A stretch of 64,000 nucleotides of DNA from Nageia nagi (Eukaryota > Pinophyta), in the NCBI GenBank assembly GCA_050084985.1, contig JBITNC010000001.1, positions 190,402,001 to 190,466,000 on the forward strand, read 5' to 3'. The notes beneath the pieces were generated by a model. The model was not told the origin of the DNA, did not search any database, and worked only from the letters and a program-made list of their open reading frames with translations. Below, in pieces: positions 23,230 through 34,429 of the stretch (positions within the stretch are counted from its first letter, which is position 1; the number at the start of each line of letters is the position of its first letter). Position numbers and translations under genes: made by a program.

Positions 23230-24483
23230 GGTTGGTTACAAGGTAATTTCTTGGTACCAACACATATTCATATATTTGAGGGATAAATTTATTAATGCTA
23301 CACTTGATAAGAGAGAACAAATTAGAATAAAAAGGCTTGTATGAAGTATGTTATTATTGGTGATATACTTTATAAAAGATCATTTAGTGGTATTCTTTTG
23401 AGATGTCTTCATGATGATGAGATTGAAACAACATTAGAACATGCTTATGGAGGAGTATATGGTGGTCATTTCAATGGAAGATTAGTTTATGGCAAGTTGA
23501 TTAGGATGGGTTATTGGTGGCCCACCATGGAACATGATTCTTATGAACATGTCAAGAAGTGTGAGCAATGTCAAAAGCATGCACACTTAGAATTAACACC
23601 TACTCAAGAGTTGAACTATGTCACATCACCATGGCCTCTCTCAATGTGGACTTTGGAGTTCATGAGTGTTATCAATCATCCATCTAGTGAGAGGCACAAA
23701 TTTATCTTGGTTGTCATTGAATACTATACTAAATGGGTTGAGGCAATTCCTTTGAAGATAGCTATACAAAAATATGTTATCAATTTCATCAAGGAATATA
23801 TAATTTGTAGATTTTCCATACCTCAAAAGCTAATCATGGATAATGGTGCAAATTTCATAGGAAAAGATATCAAAGAATTTTGTAAAAAGATGAAGGTTGA
23901 ACAAAGATTTTCTTTAGTTTACTATCCCAAAGGGAATGGATAAGCTGAAGCAACAAATAAAATAATCAAGAAGATATTGGCAAAAACTCTTAAGAAGAAT
24001 GGTGGAGATTGGCATGATCAATTACCATATGCCTTATGGGAATATAGAACAATTGAAAGAATAATAATAGATGCTACTCCATACTCTCTTGTGTATGGTG
24101 ATGAAGCAGTCATTCCACTTGAAATTGAGATCCCTTCTTTGAGAATTGCACTCAAAGATATCATGAAGGGACCAGAAAAATGGGAAGTAAGATTAAATAA
24201 ATTAGAGGTATTATATGAGAAAAGAATTAATGCACTAGAACATCTTGGAACATATCAACAAAGAATAAATAGGGCCTATAGAAAGAAACTGGTACCCAAA
24301 GCATTTGAGGTTGGAGATATAGTTCTCCAAGAGAATGTTTCTAACACTATAATAAAAGATGAGCTTAAAGGAAAGTTTGAAACAAATTGGGTTGGCTCAT
24401 ACATCATCATAGAGGTATTTGGTAGAGGTGCAAACATTGTCTACATTATATGGGGAGGTTTTCAAAATCCCCATCAATGCTAG
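23230..24483 (+). pseudogene. Integrase of the nested Tat element
   Basis: HAYGGVYGGHF, then HVKKCEQCQKHAH (23440-23590) is a complete HHCC zinc domain. The core starts WPLSMWTLEFMS near 23630, where the first catalytic residue is Glu instead of the usual Asp. LIMDNGANFIGKD near 23830 keeps the second Asp. GNG-stop-AEATNK near 23935-23960 keeps the catalytic Glu but has TAA for a conserved Gln. LVYGDEAVIPLEIEIPSLR near 24090-24140 and NWVGSYIIIE near 24388 mark the C-terminal part. Two long open stretches (200 and 168 codons) make it well preserved. Confidence 0.92.
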
Positions 24484-25310
24484 GCACTTAAAGAAGTTCA
24501 ACATCTAAGCAACCTATGGGTCATACCATACATCTATTTCTATAAAAATGTTACTATAGGAATAAGCATGGAAAAAATGGCATAAAAATCCAAAAATAAA
24601 AGGTCATTTTAGTATCATAAGAGGAGCACCAATGCTCTATTTTAGCAAAAAAGCACCACCTATGGTCCTATTATACAGTCATAAACAAGAAAAATAAAGA
24701 TCATTAGATACCCCTTGGTGCAAAGTTTCAGCTCTTAGATCATAAAATTTGTATTCCTTTTAGCGTAGAGTTTTAGCTCTCATATCATCATCCTAGTTTC
24801 CTACCTCTTGGCAGAGTTCTAGCTCCACTCCTTATTGTAATATGCTTCTTCGTGGAGTTTTAGCTCCTAGTTTTATCATTATGCCTCTTGGCAAGAAGTT
24901 CAGGCTCCACAAGATCAATGGATAGAATCATAAATGACATGAGATGGTTGCACTCCACATATCAGAATATATCAAAAATATAGGTAATTATCATTAGTTA
25001 ACTCTTGGTAGATGGCTATGGACCCTAGAACTCTTTCTTTTGCAAGTTATCATTAGAGCTCATGGAGCATATCAAAACCAACTAGGGGCAACATGATGGA
25101 TATCATATGAGGGGGTTTTCTTAAACTCATACCTTTTTTCAATATGATTTCTTATCTTTCTTATATCTTTATCATAGTTCACTATCAAAATAGATTGATT
25201 AGTGTTGGTATGATGCTTGTCTATACTTATCAATATTTTATTGCTTTGACATCTTGGTTATACTTTGAATAAAAATCTCAATGCACCTAGTGATTTTTAA
25301 TTTATCATCC
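24484..25310 (+). other. 3' untranslated region of the nested Tat element
   Basis: No gene on either strand. Between 24724 and 24911 a short phrase close to GAGTTTTAGCTCCTA recurs five times at about 42-46 bp spacing, with CCTCTTGGCA in between. Tandem repeats in this part are known in Tat/Ogre elements. Confidence 0.6.
24724..24911 (+). repeat. Imperfect tandem repeat in the Tat 3' region
   Basis: Copies: GTTTCAGCTCTTAG, GTTTTAGCTCTCAT, GTTCTAGCTCCACT, GTTTTAGCTCCTAG and GTTCAGGCTCC. Unit spacing is about 42-46 bp. Confidence 0.6.
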
Positions 25311-25323
25311 AAAGTGGGGTATC
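25311..25323 (+). other. Polypurine tract of the nested Tat element
   Basis: AAAGTGGGGTATC lies directly before the 3' LTR. Confidence 0.75.
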
Positions 25324-26103
25324 TATTATCACATAAAATTAATTTATGCATTTAGTTTAATACATTAGGAAATATGTGCTTGCACTTATATATCTAGTTC
25401 AAGAATATTAATGTTATTTTGGATATGATCAATATATATCATTGACTTGTATATTCTTGTTTATATAGGTACATGTGAACATAAGGAGTAGGTCATATTA
25501 TTATCTATATAAATAGGGATCTAATAGTAAGTCCAAATCAAGGAGATACATGATCCCATATCTAGTCTTGATGATGGTAATCCTTTAGGTGTCTCTTGAC
25601 ATCACCATTCAAGGTTGGGTTTGTGTACTTATGCAAGCATCTTGATAATTCTAAGCTTATCTAAGTAAATTGAGATCATTGATATTTTGTGTGGAGGCAA
25701 AGAGTTAGTTTAGAATGAACTATAGTCTAACAAAGACTACCAATGCTCCTTGTAGATGAAAGCAAACCATCAATGCTCCTTCTAAGCATAAAATAGATCA
25801 CCTATGGCCCTCTTTCTAGATCATCTTATTTCACAACTTCAGGTGCAAACTCTATTTGTTGTTGAGGATTCATTAGTGTCTTTTGTTCATCCATATTAGG
25901 TACACTCCATGAGGTATGTACATAAATTTAATCTTGTTTGGTAATTTTATTTTGATTCTAGTTATTCATTATGTTCTATATCAGCTTATCTTGTTATATA
26001 TTGCTATCCATTAGCTTAGAATTTACAAATAGATATATGTATCTTTTGGGATTGTAGATATTTCATTTATTTGCATTCTTGAATACACTTTTATTTGTAA
26101 ATA
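25324..26103 (+). repeat. 3' LTR of the nested Tat element
   Basis: 780 bp; start TATTATCACA (G to A in the TG) and end ATA (C to T in the CA). It keeps the 45 bp missing from the 5' LTR and the TATA box near 25504. Confidence 0.9.
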
Positions 26104-26660
26104 TATATGTTGAGAAACTATATGGTTTTCATGTAGGATATGATCCAAATTGGGTATATAGAATCAAGAAAGCTTTATATGGTCTAAAATAAGTACCAAG
26201 CGCATGGTATGCAAGGCTAGATAATTATCTTCTACATCAAGGGTTCAAGAAAGGTATGGTGGATAGTAACCTATATGTTAGAACTAAAAATGATAATCAC
26301 TTATTATTGTTGTCTATGTAGATGATATCATTTTTGGTGGATAAAAGAAAGAAATATGTAAAGAATTTTTTGATCAAATGCAAATGACTTTGAAATTTAT
26401 ATGGTGGGTAAGTTATCATACTTTCTTGTCTTCCCAGTGAATCAATTAGATAGGGGCATACTTATATCTCAAATTAAGCATGTGAAAGAAATGTTGAAAA
26501 AGTTTAACATGGAAGATAGTAAACATGTGAGCACTCCCATGATGACTAGTTGCAAATTGAGTAAAGAAGATAATTCTCCTCTAGTTGTTCAAACTCTTTA
26601 TAGATCAATTATTGATGGTTTATTATATTTGACTACATTCAAACCATATATGTCATAATT
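26104..26660 (+). pseudogene. Sirevirus RT, C-terminal half
   Basis: After the second TATAT the copia frame resumes VEKLYGFHVGYDPNWVYRI, KKALYGLK-stop-VPSAWYARL, then VVYVDDIIFGG with an intact YVDD box at 26316-26327. The 85-codon stretch from 26401 reads YFLVFPVNQ, HVKEMLKKFNMEDSK and VSTPMMT, the conserved end of a Sirevirus-type RT. The stop after LK stands where the family has Gln (CAA to TAA). Confidence 0.9.
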
Positions 26661-27270
26661 AGTGTGTATGGTTGCATGATTTCAAGAAGCACCCAAATAA
26701 ATACATATTACAATAGTAATAGTTTTTGAGAAATCTCAGAGGTACTATGGATTATGGGTTATGGTATGCCAAAGGTAAAAATTTAACTCTCATTGCTTAT
26801 TCAGATGCAGATTGGGTAGGATGTGTAGATGATAGAAAGAGTAAAAATGAAGGTGTTTTTTTTTTTTGGTGATAATCTTGTATCATGACATAGTAAAAAG
26901 CAAGACTTGATATCATTATCCATAAATGAAGTTGAATACATTGAATTAGTCTTATGTTGTACATAGGTTTTATGGATGAAACAAACTATGAAGGATTTAA
27001 GAATCAATGTTAGTGAGGCCATTCCTCTCATGTGTGATAATACTAGTGCTATCAATATTTCAAAGAATCTTGTTATGCATTCAAGAATAAAACATATAAC
27101 AATAAAGTATCATTTTTAAAAGAGAAAGTAGCAGAATGAGCAATCAAGTTAGAATTTGTACCCATGAAAAAATAAGTACCTAATATATTTACCAAACCAT
27201 TTCCCAAATATGTTTTCAAATATTTGAGATAAAAATTGGGAGTGGTCACACTTTCCAAACACTAACTTGG
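26661..27270 (+). pseudogene. Sirevirus RNase H
   Basis: LWYAKGKNLTLIAYSDADWV near 26757-26815 holds the first catalytic Asp pair. VEYIELVLCCTQVLWMKQTM near 26930-26990 contains the catalytic Glu (AEY in the family, VEY here). LMCDNTSAINISKN near 27028-27070 has the third Asp, followed by SRIKHITIKYHF. These are close to SIRE/Maximus RNase H. A run of nine T near 26863 and several stops break the chain. Confidence 0.88.
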
Positions 27271-27286
27271 TTTTGCCTATACATTC

Positions 27287-27573
27287 TTAGGGGGAGCAAT
27301 TTTTACTTTCTATTTTATGCTCCTATTTATTTTCTTTTTTGTTCTTTTTTTTACATGAAATTGAGAATGGTGCATGGATTTAGGGGGAGAAATTTGTTGA
27401 GAATGGCTAGTATAAGATATAAGGGAGTTATCACATTGTTATCCATGGAGATTAGTGGTAACCTTTACCATTGTTGACAAAAAGGGGGAGAAAAAATCAA
27501 GACTATTGTGATATGTTTAGTAGGTTGAATGCTTAATGCTTGAAGTTTTAACAACGATGCCAAATGGGGAGAT
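27287..27573 (+). other. Multiple polypurine tracts before the Sirevirus 3' LTR
   Basis: Four purine runs: AGGGGGAGCA (about 27289), TAGGGGGAGAAA (about 27381), AAAAGGGGGAGAAAAAA (about 27479) and AAATGGGGAGAT (27562-27573, adjacent to the LTR). Repeated AGGGGGAGA-like tracts upstream of the 3' LTR are a described Sirevirus feature. Confidence 0.8.
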
Positions 27574-29318
27574 TGTTGACCTATGGTGTTATCATTATTT
27601 TCAAAGGATATTGTTGGCATAAAATGCTACCATTATTTTTAATAATGTAAATAAGTCACAATGCTAAAGGTGAGCAAGATTGATGAGGTAAAAGGAGAAC
27701 ATGATTATTGCTTACGCAAGCAAAGGATTATGCAAAGTAAAAAAGAATTTATGCAATGAAATTAAGGCTTATGTCATGAAAACAAGACTTATGTGGTGAA
27801 AATAAAACTTTTTTGATCGAACAAAGGCTTATGCAATGGAACAATGGCTTATGTGGTAGAACAAAGGCTTATGCTATGGAACAAAGGCTTGTGTAATGGA
27901 ACAAAGGATTATGTGATGGAACAAAGGCTTATGCAATGGAACAAAATCTTATGCAATGGAACAAAGGCTTATGTGATGGAATAAAGGCTTATGCAATGAG
28001 GCAAAGATAGGCTTGTGCATAATGAGATAGGATTGTGAAATCAAAATAAGTCCTATGTTGATAACAAAAGTGTTATGTAGATAATCATGGTGTTATGTGA
28101 TGAGAATAACTATTATACAAAAGACTCCAATATTGTGCAAACTTAAGCATCAGCCTTGAGCTTGTGATGCTTATGTAAAATCAAACAAAGTTATACAATA
28201 AGATAAGGGTCAATGTGGATAGATAATATATTATGTGGAAAAACTAGGCCTTATGTAGATTAGGAAGGACTTGTATGGTTAGAGAAGATATTATATGGAT
28301 TTCAAAGGCTTTATGTAGAGGATCAATGTCTTATGTGGAGAAGTGCTTTTCCTAGCCTACAGTTACAAGAATGATTATAGAACACTTGCAAAGTTTTGAT
28401 TCTTCCTTGAAAACTTGTATCAAGTGAAGTAACAACTTGAACATGATTGAATCTTCTTGAATTATCAATTCTTGTAATTGAAATTGATAAGCTTATAACT
28501 AAATAAAATGAATCATGAGGATAATTATAATGGGATTAAATATAAAGAATAATGTATACAAAACATTTAAGGGTAGAATGAATGGAAATAGATAGTGAAA
28601 GATATAAAACATTTAGAAAGTAGAGATCTATAAGGTTTTTTTTTTTTATGAATATAACATCTAAGATATTCTAAATATGTGGGATAAGAATGATAAAATA
28701 TGTTAGTATCCTATAGCTATATTAGAATAAAAAAATATATGAGCTTCAAGGCATTAAGGTGAATATGTATGAGCAAACTACCATTGATAATGAAATAAAA
28801 ATAGATTGGCAATGAGGGAAGAATGATGTTTATGAAGATTGATTGCATATTTCTTATAGAGATAGGTACATGATGAATTTTTATGAGTTAAATATCAAAG
28901 AAGGATCTATGAATAAAGAAGGAATTTTTATGTGAAGCCTTCAATCAAGATTTGAAGTCTAAGTTGGTTCTTGGAAAGATGGTTTGGTGTTCCTTTTAGT
29001 GGGTGATACAAAACTTAAGGATTGGTGCTCATTTCAATTGTAGCTAATAAATTTTAGGGGTTGGTGCTAGTAAACTAAGTGTAAAGTTGGTGCTTTGCAA
29101 TGGCTAGATTTGGACCATGATCCATATAGTCTTATTAAAGGATGTAGCCACATTGGTGAACCTCTTTAAATCTTATGTTGTGTGATGTTCTTTTATGGTG
29201 TATGATTTACTTAGTTTTATATTTGCACTATTCTATTTTAAATGGTAAAGTTAAAGTTTTAAGTTTGAAATTATCACAATAATTCACCCCCTATTTTACT
29301 ATTACTTAGAGTTCAACA
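27574..29318 (+). repeat. 3' LTR of the Sirevirus
   Basis: 1745 bp, TGTTGACC...GTTCAACA. It is 69 bp longer than the 5' LTR, mostly from about three extra minisatellite units. It is followed by CATTT. Confidence 0.92.
27755..28005 (+). repeat. 20-bp minisatellite in the 3' LTR
   Basis: About twelve copies of AACAAAGGCTTATGYRATGG-like units, compared with about nine in the 5' LTR. Confidence 0.88.
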
Positions 29319-29455
29319 CATTTATTTTCTTATTTTCTTTCAACTATTAGGGTAAAGCAAATTTGCATCCCTTTAGCTATTGGGGCAAAGAAGATATCAT
29401 TTATTTTCTTATTCCTTTCTAATAATAGGGAAAAGAAAAGATCATTTATTTTTCA
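29319..29455 (+). repeat. Right half of the hairpin-bearing tandem array
   Basis: CATTTATTTTCTTATTTTC, then CTATTAGGGTAAAG, CATCCCTTTAGCTATTGGGG, and TTCTAATAATAGGGAAAAG are successive imperfect copies. It continues 8355-8399 across the Sirevirus. Confidence 0.55.
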
Positions 29456-31009
29456 CATTGGTTTAGATTAGATTAGGTTTTTTCTTTTAGTTGCAGTGAC
29501 TATATGATCAATTTGACATTCTTATGTTGGTATTTTATGATTTGATTACATCCTTGATCATTATTAATTTGTGTTTTCTTTTATATTACATTGCATTATA
29601 TTTTATGTTGAAACCAAACCCATTGAAGTTTTATGATTGTCTCATACAACACGTCTATTGTCAAAAACAAACCTATAATTATCATTTATACTTTCATATA
29701 ATTTTGATTTTCATTTATCAATTTAACATATCATTTATGTTTATGCTAAGATTCTCATAGGTTTTTAAGCTCAATGAAAAGAGGGGTAACTATAAATGCC
29801 ATAAAATTACATATTTATATTAAAATGTTAGTTTATAAGCATTTATATTACTTATAATATCATGTCATAGAAACTTATGATGTAACATTCATTACATGTT
29901 AATTTGATGGCCCTTTTGGCATGTTGATACTTTTTACACTATATCCTAGTTGTTTAGATAATTTTCTAATACTTTTCACAATCCTAAAGGCTTCATAATC
30001 ATTCGAATGATCTTGAATATCTTGTTTATAAATATATAGCATGGAATCCATTTCTTAGGATTGAAACTTCATTTCATAAGCACTTTTTGAGATCTAATGC
30101 TCTAAGCACAAAATCTAAATTATGACATCACTTTTTAAGGATAATTACTTATGGTTTCAATATAGATCTTCATCACACATCATTCAACCTCAATATCTCA
30201 TCCTATTCATGATGTATTGAGGTATTGGTATCCTTTATTGATTTTTTATGGCTAATCTTGGATCTATTGAGGTTTTAGATAGATTTGGACTATAGTTTGG
30301 GATTTTTAGCAATATATTTTATCCTCATTTAGATATATTAATTGATTTATTTGCATAATTATGTGGCATAGTAGGAATACCCTACCTAAGGTTTGAAGTT
30401 TTGGTTTGAACCTAAGGTTTGGAACTAGGGTTTGGAATTAGGGTTTAGACATTTTAAGCATTATTTTGTAGATTTATTGTATTTAGATTATTTATTGTTC
30501 TATAATATTAATCATAATACATTGTTGTTAAATTCATTATCATGGATTTATCACTTTTCATAATATTGCATCAAATATTATCAATGGGATTTGGATCTTG
30601 TCATATTATTTGTCAAATAGCATGTTATCTTGTAATTTAGGCATAGATATTATTTACATCACCTTTGTTATTAAAGGCTAGGATACCTACTATATTTTTG
30701 AGATAGGTTGTTACTCTACTTGAAAAACCATAAAGTCTCTAGGATTTATGGTTTGAGGTCTCCATTAATATCATTCATTTTCCTTTCAGGTATATAGATA
30801 CAATTTGTACATCAAGACCTCACTACTAAGGACTTCATTTTTATTTTCTTAATTTTATCAATTCATCACATCATAAAAAAATTTAGTGGTAAATATTAAG
30901 TTCCTTAAGGTTATTAACAAGGTGTGTTAAGTGATCTAAGTGCAAGGAATTAGTCTTTACACAAGGTATTTCCTAGGTAAAAAATAACTCATGAAATTCT
31001 AAAAATAGA
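29456..31009. other. No gene seen; AT-rich flank
   Basis: No convincing frame on either strand. Between about 30388 and 30452 short GGTTTGGA, GGGTTTGGAA and GGGTTTAG phrases repeat imperfectly, a weak echo of the plant telomere unit TTTAGGG. The rest is plain AT-rich DNA, possibly the leader or LTR of the gag fragment that follows. Confidence 0.4.
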
Positions 31010-32237
31010 AAATGGAGAACATTGCACAAAACCAAGAATTTATAAAAAAATAAAAAATTACTTGAGAAATATTTTGTTAAGGAACTTAATTTATTTCTTA
31101 TTCAAAATAGTTAAATAAATTAGAATCAAAATCAAAATGATTATTTAAATGTTATTTAATATGAAAAATTAGGAAATAAAAATTTATATTCAAGAGTAGA
31201 TGAATTGAAAAAGAGAATGGAAAGAGTAGATTCTAGAATCATTAATGCTAAATAATTATGAATTTATTTATGATTATGATGGTTTATTATAAGCCCTTTT
31301 TCATGGATAATTATCAATATGCTTGTCCCTATTAATTATAAGAATCTTAAATTTGATATGTTCAAAGGAGTAGGTGATCCTAAATAGCATCTTATAAAAT
31401 TTCAAGAAGAATATCACATCAAAATAAGATATGATAGAAACTTGATGGTTATATTTTTCCCTAAGAGTTTAAAGGAAGAAATGTCTAAGTGGTTATACAA
31501 GTTACCCTTCCTTAAATAGTTATCAAGAAGTTACTAAATAGTTTATAGAACATTACCAATATAATATTAAATCGAAAATAACCTTAGCATATTTATATAC
31601 AATTCAACAAGGATACATGAGAAGTTGGAAAAGCTCATTCCTAGATTCAAAGAAATTTTAAAAAAATATCAATACTATGTTAAAATAATATTACATTAAT
31701 AAGATACTCACCAATGCTTTATTGAGATCTCTCGAACGTTATTCAAGTAATTTGATCCATGATACATTTGATATGATGACTCAAAATTTCTTAGTAAGAA
31801 AAAATTTCTTACTAAAGGAGGGTTTATCAAATACAAAAATAAAATTTTAAAGAATAACACTAAGAAACTTTATCCAATAAAGAAACAAGAAAATAATTTT
31901 AATGTTGTGAATACTAAAAATAATAACATTGACAAAGTCAAGAACATAAAAAAAGAGAGAAAAGTTCTTTCCTTATACCCCCTTTAATCATCCTAGGTGA
32001 CTTAATGAAAAAGAAGTTGATTAAACCTTTTTCTAAAGAATGTTGCAAATGATAGAAATAGAGAAAATACATATCAATATATGAAAGAATATTACAATGG
32101 ATTTTATCAAGAAAAGGATTGTACAAAAATCAATGCATTAGATTATGAAGAAAAATTTAGTAATAGATCAATGATGGAAAATATGCATGCCCAACTTCAA
32201 TTGAAAATTAGAAAAACCAATCAATAAATAATATCAT
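31010..32237 (+). pseudogene. Tat-type gag fragment, first part
   Basis: Begins near MENIAQNQEFIKK (31012). RVDELKKRMERVDSRI near 31193 looks like a coiled coil. FDMFKGVGDPK-stop-HLIKFQEEY at about 31351-31415 and LKEEMSKWLYKLP at about 31470-31508 match the gag capsid F.G..DP..HL..F and the later WL..LP. LIILGDLMKKKLIKPFS near 31986-32035 is the gag C-terminal motif. Frameshifts and stops are many. The fragment is cut at 32237 by the gag-only LTR element and resumes after 35913. Pol was not found with it. Confidence 0.7.
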
Positions 32238-32706
32238 TGTAGACACCTAAAATTATTTTCTATTTATCATTAAATCATATTTATAATATCTAGAAGAAAT
32301 AATTAAAAGGTGTAAATATTAAGAGCAATCCAAGTATAAAAGGAGGGGGAAGGAATAACATATTAGATCAAATCAAGATCAATTCCTTATCATATCAAAG
32401 CATATCATTTGTTATCCTCTTACACATTATTGAATTATTTATTTCTTGATCATAATATTCTTTAGGATCAAAAACATTGGTGGTATTATAAAAAAAAGAA
32501 ATCAAAATTATTCTTCCAATATAATTAGGTAGCCAAATTTAGAGGTCAATTCATTATGAATCTCAAATTACTAGATCTAAGGTCCATTTATTTGAAGTTT
32601 GACCTAGTGTGAAGGATTGTGAAGAATATTATCTAACTAGTACACTTATTTGAAGGTGTGGATAATGAGTTGAATTATTAATTTAATTCATTTTTATTAA
32701 TCTACA
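32238..32706 (+). repeat. 5' LTR of the gag-only element
   Basis: 469 bp, TGTAGACACC...TCTACA. A TATA-like AAGTATAAAAGGAGG lies at about 32331-32345. Confidence 0.87.
32331..32345 (+). promoter_or_regulatory. TATA-like box in the gag-only element LTR
   Basis: TATAAAAGG about 95 bp into the LTR; the 3' LTR has TATAAAATG at the matching place near 35492. Confidence 0.5.
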
Positions 32707-33109
32707 ATTTTGGTAAACCTAATTACTTTGAAGAATTTTTTCCTTAAGGAAACATTTTGTACATTTTTGAGAAGGAAACAAAATCATGAATGGTTTTTTT
32801 GTTCCATATTAAGCATGTATAAGTTTTCAATGGTTCAACTTATGGATTCCCTAGTTATAGATCAAAAAATATTTCTAAATTATGATATAATGAAAGAGGT
32901 AATGACTATTATCAATCCTCCATATATCATTATTTTGAATAGTTAGAATAGATAAGGAAGTTAAGGGATGAATAATATGAATATTATATCTCTCACTAAG
33001 GATTTTGTATATCTAAAATCTTGATTACATGAGAGGCAAAAAAAAGATCTTGAGGGCTCTTTCAATAGCCCTCTCTTGAATAACATCCTTAATTATTCAA
33101 CCCCACTTG

Positions 33110-34160
33110 AGTATAAAACCCCAAAATTCAATGCATTCAATGAAGACTAAGATCTAATACCACATCTCATTAATTTTAGAGAAGAGTACTTACTAACTCT
33201 TGGAAGCAAAGAGAAGTTAATGGTGAAGTTATTTCCTAGTATCCTCAAAGGTGATGTAAGCGAGTGGTTATATAAGCTTCCTAATAGATAAATGATCTCA
33301 TTCAAGTATTTTTTTAAATATTTAATGAAGCAACACAAGCATAATATAAAGAGAAAAGTAAAAGTGGTGGATCTACATGGATTGAATCAAGGATATAGTG
33401 ATCAATTGGACAAATTCATATAGGTATGGTAATAAACTAAATGTAAGTTAAATGAAGATGAATTGAATACCATTTTTTCTAATGTTAACTTATCAATCTT
33501 GAAAGAAAATACCATAGAGTATGTAGATAAATGGTTTAATACAATAAGAAAGAAGTTAACAAAAGAAAAAGTTTTAAATAAGATAGTTATATTAAAGTGT
33601 GGAGTTAAGGAAAAAAAAAATCCATAAACCAATATGATTGAAGCTCCAAATTTACCACTCAAGAAGAACAAGGTTAACCTATAGAAAACATAAGAGGTAT
33701 TTTTCTACCACATTGATCTTTTTTTCTTTCTTTATATTTATAAAAAGAAATAAAAGAGAAAATATCTCATAGGGAAAATCATAAAAGGAAATAGAACCAC
33801 AAATATGAAGGTGAAAACCAACCTTATCTAGCTCTTTACCTTTAGAAAAATAAATCTTTTTGTGAAAACCAACATTTTGGCAAAAATGGACAAGTATTTT
33901 TCAAAAACTAGGAAATTGAAAAGAAATACTTGTAGAAATATACAAAATCAAGAAAAAATATTAGAAAAATGTAAATGTTGGTATTATTAATTATTTAAAA
34001 AAAAAGATATTACTGATGTTGTTATAAAATAGTTCATACCATTAAGAAATATTCAGAAGAGAAAAGACAATATCAAAAATACAAATCTCAAAGAAATCTT
34101 AAGTTATGTCTTAGAAGTTATCAAATTTTTATTTTTTCATATCTTAAGAAAATGATATGC
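33110..34160 (+). pseudogene. Gag of the gag-only element
   Basis: The frame near 33130-33290 reads LIPHLINFREEYL, KLMVKLFPSILKGDVSEWLY and KLPNR, a Tat gag capsid. It goes on with FKYFFKYLMKQHKHNIKRKV and VVDLHGLNQGYSDQLDKFI (33300-33425). LNEDELNTIFSNVN and KENTIEYVDKWF follow up to about 33540. A Lys-rich tail extends to about 34130. Stops appear throughout. The equivalent stretch at 31440-31510 (FFPKSLKEEMSKWLYKLP) is clearly related. Confidence 0.78.
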
Positions 34161-34429
34161 TTTAAGGGAAATAAGCTTTAATTTATATCCAATTCACTTA
34201 GATGGCAAAATAGACTAGATTAGAGTGCAAAGACTATATTTAAGAATAAAAAAATCTTAATTATATAAGCAAAATATTAAAAAATAAAAATGTAGATTAT
34301 TCCTACAACATAATGTTGATGGTGTTATAGAAATTTTACAACAAAGAGTAAATCCAATAAAGTAGACCTTAGAGTTTACTTGATTCAATTTTTATAGAAA
34401 ATAGAACCTCAATAGTCTTAATTGATCTA

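Larger units (their letters stand above)
17835..26103 (+). mobile_element. Complete Tat-lineage Ty3/gypsy element nested in the Sirevirus RT
   Basis: LTRs 17835-18573 and 25324-26103 share TTATCACATAAAATTAATTT near the start and TTTTATTTGTAA near the end. TATAT flanks both. Inside, on the plus strand, lie gag, protease, RT, RNase H, a second RNase H and integrase, then an 840-bp 3' region and the tract AAAGTGGGGTATC. The second RNase H and the gag zinc finger of type CxxHxxxGHxTxxC place it in Tat. It is about 8.3 kb, has no antisense or extra frame, and every domain carries stops. It is the best-preserved gypsy copy in the window. Confidence 0.93.
8400..29318 (+). mobile_element. Complete Sirevirus-like Ty1/copia element with two nested LTR elements
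   Basis: LTRs at 8400-10075 and 27574-29318 both begin TGTTGACCTATGGT and end GTTCAACA. They are flanked by the identical 5-bp duplication CATTT (8395-8399, 29319-29323). A tRNA-Met type primer site follows the left LTR and several polypurine tracts precede the right one. The internal order is gag, protease, integrase, RT, RNase H, which is copia order. Long LTRs, a large coiled-coil gag with two zinc knuckles, and multiple polypurine tracts point to the Sirevirus (SIRE/Maximus) group. Two LTR elements sit inside (13353-17135 and 17835-26103); without them and their duplications the element is about 8.9 kb. All reading frames are broken. Confidence 0.93.

Noticed and set aside
29524-29760. 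78-codon plus-strand frame that looks like a membrane protein
   Set aside because: Hydrophobicity follows from T-rich codons; no start context, neighbours or family support.
30388-30452. Possible interstitial telomere repeat
   Set aside because: Only one or two TTTAGGG-like words; the rest is GGTTTGGA. Too short and irregular.
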